From: Pseudomonadota bacterium
Lineage (GTDB): Bacteria > Pseudomonadota > Gammaproteobacteria > Steroidobacterales > Steroidobacteraceae
Length of the DNA stretch: 14,101 bases
Assembly (NCBI GenBank): GCA_023457495.1
Contig: JAEWLQ010000103.1
Span: 1 to 14,101, forward strand
Direction of reading: 5' to 3'
This document shows positions 6,895 through 12,884 of this stretch, piece after piece. The notes under the pieces are model-generated. The model saw nothing but the letters and a program-made list of their open reading frames with translations. It made no database searches and was not told the DNA's origin. Within the stretch, counting starts at the first letter, position 1; each line of letters opens with the position of its first letter. A program made the position numbers and the translations under genes.

Positions 6895-7952
6895 ACACTC
6901 CACGCGAAACCGTCGTGAACTTCGGCGGCGCGGGCGGCGCCAGGCCGCCGGTCGATACGCTGCGGCGCCCGATCCACGACCTGCGCATCTCGGTCATGGA
7001 CCGGTGCAATTTCCGCTGCCCGTACTGCATGCCGCGCGAGACCTTTCACGAGGCGTATCGCTTCCTGAAATCGAGCGAGCGGCTGGATTTCGCGGAGATC
7101 CTGCGGCTCTCGCGCGCCTTCGTGCGCGCGGGCGTCAGGAAGCTGCGGATCACCGGCGGCGAGCCGCTGTTGCGGCCCAACCTGCCCGATCTCATCGGCG
7201 ACCTGTCGTCCCTGCCCGGCGTCGAGGACGTGGCGCTGACCACCAACGGCATCCTGCTCGCGAAATACGCCACGGAACTCAAGGCCGCGGGACTCAATCG
7301 CGTGACGGTGAGCCTCGATACGCTCGATCCCGACGTGTTCAAACGCATGAGCGGCGGCTTCGGCGGGGTCGCGGAAGTGCTCGAAGGCATCGAGCACGCG
7401 CGGCGCGCGGGACTCGCGCCGATCAAGATCAATACGGTCGTGCAACGCGGCGTCAACGATCACACGCTGCTCGACCTGCTCGCGCATTTCCGCGGCACGG
7501 ACGTGATCGTGCGGTTCATCGAATACATGGACGTCGGCACGCGCAATCACTGGGAACCGACTTTGGTCGTGCCCTCGCGGGAGCTCGCGGCCGCGATCCA
7601 CGCGCGCTGGCCGATCGCGCCGCGCCAGGCAAACTACCGCGGCGAGGTCGCGGAGCGTTACGCGTTCACCGACGGGGCGGGCGAGATCGGCTTCATCTCC
7701 TCCGTGTCGCAGCCGTTCTGCGGCGACTGCTCGCGCGCGCGCATTTCCTCGGATGGCTCGTTCTACACCTGCCTGTTCGCGACCGAGGGACTCGACCTGC
7801 GCGGTCCACTGCGCGCCGGCGCGAGCGACGAGGAGCTCTACGAGCTCATCCGCGGCACCTGGACCGGGCGCCGCGACCGCTACAGCGAGCTGCGCGCCTC
7901 GATGCGCAGCGCCGACCTTCACAAGATCGAGATGAACTACATCGGCGGTTGA
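6891..7952 (+). CDS. moaA: GTP 3',8-cyclase MoaA (radical SAM)
   Basis: A 353-residue radical S-adenosylmethionine enzyme that rearranges GTP to 3',8-cyclo-GTP, the first step of Moco synthesis. The N-terminal [4Fe-4S] site is CX3CX2C at Cys39, Cys43 and Cys46 (RCNFRCPYCMP). GGEPLLR (89-95) is the SAM-contact motif, TTNG (117-120) and SLDTLDPDVF (141-150) are typical, and the C-terminal substrate cluster is CX2CX13C at Cys277, Cys280 and Cys294 (CGDCSRARISSDG). The protein ends in Gly-Gly, the conserved tail needed for activity in this family. The start is GTG 6891, overlapping the moeA stop by 4 nt; this leaves about 20 residues before the conserved core, a usual length. MoaC follows 7 nt downstream. 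Confidence 0.96.
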   Translation: MNTPRETVVNFGGAGGARPPVDTLRRPIHDLRISVMDRCNFRCPYCMPRETFHEAYRFLKSSERLDFAEILRLSRAFVRAGVRKLRITGGEPLLRPNLPDLIGDLSSLPGVEDVALTTNGILLAKYATELKAAGLNRVTVSLDTLDPDVFKRMSGGFGGVAEVLEGIEHARRAGLAPIKINTVVQRGVNDHTLLDLLAHFRGTDVIVRFIEYMDVGTRNHWEPTLVVPSRELAAAIHARWPIAPRQANYRGEVAERYAFTDGAGEIGFISSVSQPFCGDCSRARISSDGSFYTCLFATEGLDLRGPLRAGASDEELYELIRGTWTGRRDRYSELRASMRSADLHKIEMNYIGG

Positions 7953-7959
7953 CCGTTCC

Positions 7960-8463
7960 ATGCCCAAACTGACTCACCTCGATGCCGCGAACCGTCCGAC
8001 CATGGTGGACGTGGGCGCCAAGAATGCGACGCTGCGCGAGGCCGCGGCCGAAGCTCTGGTCAAGCTGCCCCGCACCGTGGCGCGCGCGCTCGCGGCGGCG
8101 GGTCATCGCACGAAGAAGGGACCGGTGTTCGACACCGCCATCATCGCGGGCGTCATGGCGGCGAAACGCACGCACGAGTTGATCCCGTTCTGTCATCCGC
8201 TGGCGCTCGAACGCTGCAGCGTCGAGATCGAGAATCGCGCGGGCGGGATCCACATCGTCTGCCGCGTCGCAGTCCATCACAAGACCGGCGTCGAGATGGA
8301 GGCGCTGGTCGGCGCCAGCACGGCCGCGCTGACCATCTACGACATGTGCAAGGCGTTGTCGCACGACATCGAGATCGGCCCGGTGCGCCTGCTGGAAAAA
8401 TCTGGCGGGAAACGCGACTTCTCGCGCAAGACGCGCGCACCCGCGGCGCGCAAACACAAATGA
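7960..8463 (+). CDS. moaC: Cyclic pyranopterin monophosphate synthase MoaC
   Basis: A 167-residue enzyme that converts MoaA's product 3',8-cyclo-GTP into cyclic pyranopterin monophosphate. It aligns by eye with E. coli MoaC from end to end: LTHLDAANRPTMVDVGAK (4-21), TKKGPVFDTAIIAG (51-64) with the catalytic Lys at 53, KRTHELIPFCHPL (69-81) with His79, KTGVEMEALVGAS (108-120), TIYDMCKAL (125-133) with Asp128 and Lys131, and GPVRLLEKSGGKRDF (140-154). The active-site residues known from E. coli are all kept. The C-terminal tail is basic (RKTRAPAARKHK), a small departure from E. coli. It starts 7 nt after moaA, and its stop overlaps the next gene (ATGA), pointing to coupled translation. Confidence 0.96.
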   Translation: MPKLTHLDAANRPTMVDVGAKNATLREAAAEALVKLPRTVARALAAAGHRTKKGPVFDTAIIAGVMAAKRTHELIPFCHPLALERCSVEIENRAGGIHIVCRVAVHHKTGVEMEALVGASTAALTIYDMCKALSHDIEIGPVRLLEKSGGKRDFSRKTRAPAARKHK

Positions 8464-9320
8464 GCGCCACCGTTTACGGACTGGTGCTCGCCGGCGGACG
8501 CAGCACGCGCATGCGCCGCGACAAGGCCGCGATCGAATACCGCCCGGGCGAGACGCAGCTCGATGCCGCGATGAAACTGCTCGAGGGTCGCGTCGCTCGT
8601 GCGTTCGTGTCGGTGCGGGCCGACCAGGCCGAGGATCCGCTGCGCGCGCATCATGCGCGCATCGTCGATCGCGGCCCGTTCGAAGGGCCCATCGCCGGCA
8701 TCAGCGCCGCGTTCGACGAACATCCCGACGTGGCCTGGCTCGTGCTCGCCTGCGACCTGCCGTTCCTCGATGCGCGCACGCTCGACACGCTGCTGGCCGC
8801 ACGCAATCCGGCCAGCGAGGCGATCGCCTTTCGCTCCGCTCACGACGGTCTGCCCGAGCCGCTGTGCGCCCTCTACGAGCCGCAGGCCCGCGACTCGCTC
8901 GTGAAGTTCCTGGCCACGGGCCGGAATTGCCCCCGCAAGTTCCTGATCGGCGCCCGCACCCGGCTGCTCGATCAGCCGAATCCGCGCGCGCTCGACAACG
9001 TGAACACCGTGGAAGAGTATGGCGCCGTCATGCAATCGTTCACCGAAGGAACGGCACCGGCTGAAGGAACGACGCCGGCGCGCGAAATCCGCGTGCAGTA
9101 CTACGCCTTGCTGCGCGAACAGGCGGGCCGCAGCGCCGAAACCGTGCTGACGAGCGCGCGCACGCCGCGCGAGTTGTACGCCGAGCTCGCCGCGCGGCAT
9201 CCCTTCACGCTGCCGCCCGAAATGCTGCGCGTGGCCGTCAACGCGGAATTCGGCGAGTGGTCTCAGCCGCTCGCGCCGAACGATGCGGTCGTCTTCATTC
9301 CCCCGGTGGCCGGCGGATGA
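8460..9320 (+). CDS. mobA-moaD: Fusion: MobA guanylyltransferase + MoaD sulfur carrier
   Basis: One 286-residue frame carries two Moco proteins. Residues 1-196 are MobA, which joins GMP to molybdopterin: LAGGRSTRMRRDKA (10-23; the usual RMGxDK Gly is Arg here), RGPFEGPIAGI (71-81), the metal-binding ACDLPF (97-102), LPEPLCALY (131-139) and LDNVNTVEEY (178-187). Residues about 197-207 are a short linker with a near-repeat (EGTAPAEGTTPA). Residues 208-286 are MoaD: IRVQYYALLREQAG (210-223), a ubiquitin-like pattern through PPEMLRVAVNAEF, DAVVFIPPVAGG at the end. The last two residues are Gly-Gly, exposed at the C-terminus as MoaD chemistry requires. No stop, ribosome site or internal start separates the domains: the frame is continuous. 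Expected partners are MoaE and MoeB, encoded next with a 4-nt overlap. A sequencing error that fused two genes seems unlikely, since the neat linker is in frame with both. Confidence 0.9.
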   Translation: MSATVYGLVLAGGRSTRMRRDKAAIEYRPGETQLDAAMKLLEGRVARAFVSVRADQAEDPLRAHHARIVDRGPFEGPIAGISAAFDEHPDVAWLVLACDLPFLDARTLDTLLAARNPASEAIAFRSAHDGLPEPLCALYEPQARDSLVKFLATGRNCPRKFLIGARTRLLDQPNPRALDNVNTVEEYGAVMQSFTEGTAPAEGTTPAREIRVQYYALLREQAGRSAETVLTSARTPRELYAELAARHPFTLPPEMLRVAVNAEFGEWSQPLAPNDAVVFIPPVAGG

Positions 9321-10918
9321 GCACCCCGTTTCGCTTCAGCACCACCGCGCTCGACACCGCGGCGCTGCAACGCGAGCTGCGCGACGACGCCTGCGGCGGG
9401 TTCGCCGCGTTCGAAGGCTGGGTGCGCAATCACAACGAAGGACACGCGGTCACGCGCCTCGAATACGAGGCATTCGCCGAACTCGCGGAGAAGGAAGGCG
9501 CGCGCATCGTCGCGCAGGCGATCGAGCGCTTCGGCGTCACGCGCGCCGCCTGCGTGCACCGCATCGGATCGCTGGCGATCGGCGATGTCGCCGTGTGGGT
9601 GGGCGTGAGCGCGGCGCATCGTGACGAGGCATTCCGCGCCTGCCGCTATATCATCGACGAGGTCAAGCACCGCGTCCCGATCTGGAAGAAAGAGCACTAC
9701 GTCAATGGTGATTCGGGGTGGGTGAACTGCGAGCGTTGCGCCGTGCACGCGCACGATCAATCGACAGCGGGTCACGCGCACGAGCATTCGGCGGCGGTGC
9801 AGGCGCACGACCACGACCACGCGCATCCCCCCGCCCCGGCGCCCGCCCCTGACTACTCGCGCCAGATCGCGCTGCGCGAAGTCGGCACGGCCGGCCAGGC
9901 GCGGCTGCGCGCGGCATCGGTACTCGTGATCGGCGCCGGCGGCCTCGGCGTTCCGGTGCTGCAGTACCTCGCCGGTGCGGGCATCGGGCGCATCGGCATC
10001 GTCGACAGCGACCGGCTCGAACCATCCAATCTGCATCGCCAGACCTGGTACGCGCTCGCCGATTGCGGCCGCGAAAAATCGGCGCTGGCCGCGGAGCGCG
10101 TGCGCGCGCTCAATCCCGAGGTGCGAGTGGAAGCGCATTCGCTGCGCCTCGATGCCGGCAATGCCGCGCGGCTCGCGCAGGGCTACGACCTGGTGCTCGA
10201 CTGCAGCGACAACTTCACCACCAAGTTCCTGCTCAACGAGCTGGCGCTGCGCAGCGGCAAGCCGGTGCTGTTCGCCAGCGTCTATCAATACGAGGGCCAG
10301 CTGCAGTGGGTGCGCGGCGATCAGTCCTCCGCGTGCCTGCGCTGCGTGTGGCCCGAGGCCACGCGCGACGGGCTGGTCGGCAATTGCGCCGAGGCCGGGG
10401 TGCTCGGCCCGGTGCCAGGCGTATTCGGCAGCCTGCAGGCGCTCGAAGCGCTCAAACACTTGTTAGGCCTGCCGGGCCTCGGCGCCGACGAGGTGCTGAT
10501 CCTCGACCTCGTGACCCTGAGCACGCATCGGATTCGCGCGCGGCGCTCGCAAGACTGCCGCGCGCACGCGCTGGCGCTCGCGCCGCACGACGATGCCGCG
10601 GTGGCGGCCGCCCGCACCGATCCCCTCGAAGTGGAGTTCGACACCCTCGAGGCGGCCCAGCGCGCGGGATTCATGCTGGTCGACGTGCGCGATGCGCGCG
10701 AGCTCGCACTGGAGCCGCTGCCGGCGGAGCCGGTCCTGCACCTGCCGATGACCAAACTACTGGCGAGCGCCTCGAACCTCGATCTCGGCGCGCGATACCT
10801 GATGGTCTGCGCGACGGGCAAGCGCAGCGGCGCCGCCGCCGACCTGTTGCGGTCCCAGGGCTTTCGCGAATGCCGGTCCCTGCGCGGCGGCCTCAAGGGC
10901 CTCAAATCCTCCGCTTGA
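9317..10918 (+). CDS. moaE-moeB: Fusion: MoaE + MoeB/ThiF-type E1 + rhodanese
   Basis: A 533-residue three-domain protein. Residues 1-141 are MoaE, the catalytic subunit of molybdopterin synthase: WVRNHNEG (35-42), SAHRDEAF (99-106) and KHRVPIWKKE (117-126), whose Lys117 and Lys124 match E. coli Lys119 and Lys126. Residues 138-179 are an unusual linker: CxxC (Cys138, Cys141), then nine His between 144 and 170, then a Pro/Ala run. Residues 180-425 are a MoeB-type adenylating domain: VIGAGGLGVPVLQYLAGAGI (204-223), LDCSDNFTTK (294-303), one zinc-type CX2C (Cys340, Cys343), GNCAEAGVLGPVPGVFGSL (355-373) and Cys414-x2-His417 where the second CX2C is expected. Residues 435-533 are a rhodanese with the loop VCATGKRS, Cys498. 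MoeB plus rhodanese is known; MoaE joined in front is not an arrangement I know. ATG 9317 overlaps the previous stop; an earlier in-frame GTG at 9257 lies in the mobA-moaD gene. Confidence 0.92.
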   Translation: MSTPFRFSTTALDTAALQRELRDDACGGFAAFEGWVRNHNEGHAVTRLEYEAFAELAEKEGARIVAQAIERFGVTRAACVHRIGSLAIGDVAVWVGVSAAHRDEAFRACRYIIDEVKHRVPIWKKEHYVNGDSGWVNCERCAVHAHDQSTAGHAHEHSAAVQAHDHDHAHPPAPAPAPDYSRQIALREVGTAGQARLRAASVLVIGAGGLGVPVLQYLAGAGIGRIGIVDSDRLEPSNLHRQTWYALADCGREKSALAAERVRALNPEVRVEAHSLRLDAGNAARLAQGYDLVLDCSDNFTTKFLLNELALRSGKPVLFASVYQYEGQLQWVRGDQSSACLRCVWPEATRDGLVGNCAEAGVLGPVPGVFGSLQALEALKHLLGLPGLGADEVLILDLVTLSTHRIRARRSQDCRAHALALAPHDDAAVAAARTDPLEVEFDTLEAAQRAGFMLVDVRDARELALEPLPAEPVLHLPMTKLLASASNLDLGARYLMVCATGKRSGAAADLLRSQGFRECRSLRGGLKGLKSSA

Positions 10919-11823
10919 AGCACGCCGGACGCGTCATCATCGCGGGACTCGCGTTGCTGGCCGCGATGCCGGCCAGCGCCGCATCGCTGCTCGATTTCGC
11001 CCGCGAGCGGCGGCAGGAGCGCGACGGCGGCGAGCACACGACCGCGACCGACACCACCAACCTGCGCGAAGCCACGCATGCGCTCGCGCGCGCGAATCCG
11101 CCGCCCGATGACGACTGCGCCGCGAGCCTGGGCGCGCGCCGCTTCGCGGAGCTGCACGCCGCCGTGGGCGTCGAGCGCAGTTTTCTCGGGGATTTCGCGG
11201 GCGCGGCGCGCGCGTACCGCCAGGCCCACGCGTGCCGGCCGCGCGACGTCGACGTGCTGGCCGCGCTCGCCGGCGCCCTGTTCGATTCACGCGCCTATGC
11301 CGACGCCCGCGTGGCCATCAACACCGCGCTCGCCATCGATCCGCGCGCGGTGAACGTGAATCGGCTGGCGGGCAATCTCGATTACGTCGAAGAGCGCTGG
11401 GCCGATGCAGTGGCGCGCTTTCGTTACGTGGCTTCGAGCGACCCTGACCGCAACCAGGCCGGGTACGGGCAACTCATGTATTACCTGGCGCAGATGCGCG
11501 CCGGCGTGAAGGATCCGCAATTCGCCGCACGCACACCCGGCGAGGGATGGCCACAACCCATACTGCTGTACCTGCGCGGCGACTACACCGAGTCGGAACT
11601 CGTGTACCAGGTGAAGCGCGGCGATGACGAGGACAATACGCAGCCGAACACCAGCACGGACGAACGGCTCTGCGAGGCGCTGTTCTACGTCGGCGAGGCT
11701 CACTGGGCGCGCGGCGACCCGCAGGTGGCGCGCGACTACTTCACCGCGCTCGTGAACATCAAGGTGCTCTACTTCCTCGAACACGGCCTGGCGCTGGCCG
11801 AGATCGCGAAGCTGCGCGATTAA
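10915..11823 (+). CDS. Exported NlpI-like TPR protein
   Basis: A 302-residue periplasmic protein built of tetratricopeptide repeats. TTG 10915 is chosen as start: it overlaps the previous stop by 4 nt (TTGA), gives a standard signal peptide (MKHAGRVIIAGLALLAAMPASA, cleavage after about residue 22), and no other start upstream of that signal fits. After a charged, low-complexity stretch (28-65), TPR-like pairs cover about 77-110 (GDFAGAARAYRQAHACRP), 111-144 (ADARVAINTALAIDP) and 145-178. The C-terminal part, WPQPILLYLRGDYTESELV then RLCEALFYVGEAHWARGDPQVAR, follows the layout of E. coli NlpI, an outer-membrane lipoprotein that scaffolds murein hydrolases and Prc. This protein lacks a lipobox cysteine, so it would be soluble. 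The link to Moco genes looks positional only. The TAA stop belongs to the inverted repeat described next. Confidence 0.82.
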   Translation: MKHAGRVIIAGLALLAAMPASAASLLDFARERRQERDGGEHTTATDTTNLREATHALARANPPPDDDCAASLGARRFAELHAAVGVERSFLGDFAGAARAYRQAHACRPRDVDVLAALAGALFDSRAYADARVAINTALAIDPRAVNVNRLAGNLDYVEERWADAVARFRYVASSDPDRNQAGYGQLMYYLAQMRAGVKDPQFAARTPGEGWPQPILLYLRGDYTESELVYQVKRGDDEDNTQPNTSTDERLCEALFYVGEAHWARGDPQVARDYFTALVNIKVLYFLEHGLALAEIAKLRD

Positions 11824-11867
11824 TGGGGACATTCCTCGTTTCCTAGCAAACGGGGACAGACCTGACT
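11821..11867 (+). repeat. Left copy of a perfect 47-bp inverted repeat around yihY
   Basis: These 47 bases are the exact reverse complement of 12838-12884. The copy starts with TAA, the stop codon of the TPR gene. It contains GGGGACA twice (11825-11831 and 11852-11858). Between them lies a hairpin: CCTCGTTT (11834-11841) pairs with AAACGGGG (11848-11855) with one G-T wobble and the loop CCTAGC. The first base beyond each outer end (11820 and 12885) and inner end (11868 and 12837) does not pair, so the repeat is sharply bounded. It resembles short dispersed REP-like elements of gammaproteobacteria with GGGGACAGACC words; that class is my inference. Confidence 0.9.
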
Positions 11868-11894
11868 GGCGCGACGCGCGCCTAGGTCCTAGGT
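11868..11894 (+). repeat. Short palindrome followed by tandem CCTAGGT
   Basis: Directly inside the left repeat, GGCGCG (11868-11873) and CGCGCC (11877-11882) form a 6-bp stem with a 3-nt loop. Overlapping its end, CCTAGGT occurs twice in tandem (11881-11887 and 11888-11894), each holding the palindrome CCTAGG. CTAG words are rare elsewhere in the window but also occur in the 47-bp repeat loop. Function unknown; a repeat remnant or operator are both possible. Confidence 0.5.
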
Positions 11895-11955
11895 CGCATG
11901 TTTCGGCCGCTGCCAACTCCCATAGCATCCCTCACTTCCCTATCGGGAGCGGGCG

Positions 11956-12834
11956 TTGCGCCTGTCGAAATCACTGTCCGAACTCGGCGGCATCCTGCGG
12001 ATCGCATGGCGCGAGTACGAGCAGGACTACGCGCGCTACTTCGCCAACGCGATCGTGTATTACGCGCTCATCTCGATGGTTCCGCTGACGCTCCTGCTGC
12101 TGGCGGCACTCGGCCTCTTCCTCAGGCTTTCGGACATCGCCGCGGAAACGACGGTGAACGTCCTCGCGACGGTCGAGCAGGGGTTCGGAGCGCCGCTGCG
12201 GGACACGCTCGCCGATCTGCTGGCGCGGCTCGAGCATGAGTCGCCGATCGCAACCGTGATCAGTCTCGCGGGCCTGCTCGTGGCCGCGTCCCTGTTGTTC
12301 CACCACCTGCGAATCACGTTCCGCGCGATCTGGGGTCAGAAGCCGCCCCTGGCTTCCGGCACCCTGCGCACCGCGCTGTTCGAGACCCTGGTCGAGCGCG
12401 CCATCGGTTTCACGATGGTGCTGGCGGGCGCGCCGTTGCTGCTGGCGCTGCTGCTGGTGCTGGCGATCGTGCACTGGATGGGCGGATTGATTCGCGGCGT
12501 GCCCGTGGTCGGAGAGGTGGTCGACTGGATGCCCGAGTTGATGCTGGGCGTGTTGTTCGTCCCCGTCCTTTTCGCCTTGCTGTTCAAGGTCCTGCCGCCG
12601 GTGAAGCTGCGGTGGCGCGACGTGAGGCTCGCCACGGTGCTGTGCACCGTCGGCTGGTTGTTAGGCGCCGAGATCCTGACGCTCTACTTCGCGCGCTTCG
12701 GCACCGGCTTGAACACCTACGGCGCGCTCGGCGGCGTGCTCATCGTGATGTTGTGGATGAAGGTCGTCAGCCAGATGCTGTTTTTCGGCGCCGAGCTGTG
12801 CAAGGTGGTTTCGATGCCGGCCAGGGCGGCCTGA
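11956..12834 (+). CDS. yihY: YihY/UPF0761-family inner-membrane protein
   Basis: A 292-residue polytopic membrane protein of the YihY family, once mislabelled ribonuclease BN. Family marks are YFANAIVYYALISMVPLTLL (28-47), LRITFRAIWG (118-127) and the C-terminal NTYGALGGVLIVMLWMKVV (253-271) with LFFGAEL (275-281). About six hydrophobic segments fall near 30-57, 98-118, 148-173, 193-213, 223-244 and 255-279. The start is TTG 11956 with GGGAG at 11945-11949, 6 nt away; no ATG fits better. A weak -10-like TAGCAT lies at 11923-11928. The gene stands between two copies of a perfect 47-bp inverted repeat, and its TGA stop is 3 nt from the right copy. The family's function is not settled. Base composition is like its neighbours, so recent import from a distant source is not apparent. 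Confidence 0.85.
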   Translation: MRLSKSLSELGGILRIAWREYEQDYARYFANAIVYYALISMVPLTLLLLAALGLFLRLSDIAAETTVNVLATVEQGFGAPLRDTLADLLARLEHESPIATVISLAGLLVAASLLFHHLRITFRAIWGQKPPLASGTLRTALFETLVERAIGFTMVLAGAPLLLALLLVLAIVHWMGGLIRGVPVVGEVVDWMPELMLGVLFVPVLFALLFKVLPPVKLRWRDVRLATVLCTVGWLLGAEILTLYFARFGTGLNTYGALGGVLIVMLWMKVVSQMLFFGAELCKVVSMPARAA

Positions 12835-12837
12835 CGA

Positions 12838-12884
12838 AGTCAGGTCTGTCCCCGTTTGCTAGGAAACGAGGAATGTCCCCATTA
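12838..12884 (-). repeat. Right copy of the perfect 47-bp inverted repeat
   Basis: Reverse complement of 11821-11867 without a mismatch. It lies between the convergent yihY and proA genes. Read on the minus strand it begins with TAA, which is the proA stop codon (12884-12882), just as the left copy supplies the TAA of the TPR gene. Its hairpin, formed by complementary CCCCGTTT (12850-12857) and AAACGAGG (12864-12871), could end or protect transcripts from both directions. The 47 bp fill almost the whole gap between the two genes. Confidence 0.9.

Noticed and set aside
6882..7967. Long open frame on the minus strand across moaA (361 codons)
   Set aside because: It mirrors moaA, which carries all radical-SAM motifs; the minus product is Arg/His/Ala-rich with no recognisable domain, as usual for antisense frames in GC-rich DNA.
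9263..10459. Long open frame on the minus strand across the MoaE-MoeB gene (398 codons)
   Set aside because: Low-complexity, Arg- and Ala-rich product with no motif; the plus strand has three full domains in frame.
10063..10914. Upstream extension of the TPR gene into the MoeB-rhodanese region
   Set aside because: The extension is a shadow frame; a signal peptide begins exactly at TTG 10915.
11956..12834. Ribonuclease BN
   Set aside because: This is an old misannotation of the YihY family; the protein is a polytopic membrane protein with no nuclease motif.
11821..12884. Insertion sequence or composite transposon
   Set aside because: There is no transposase or recombinase frame between the repeats, only the YihY-family gene; no target-site duplication is seen outside the ends.
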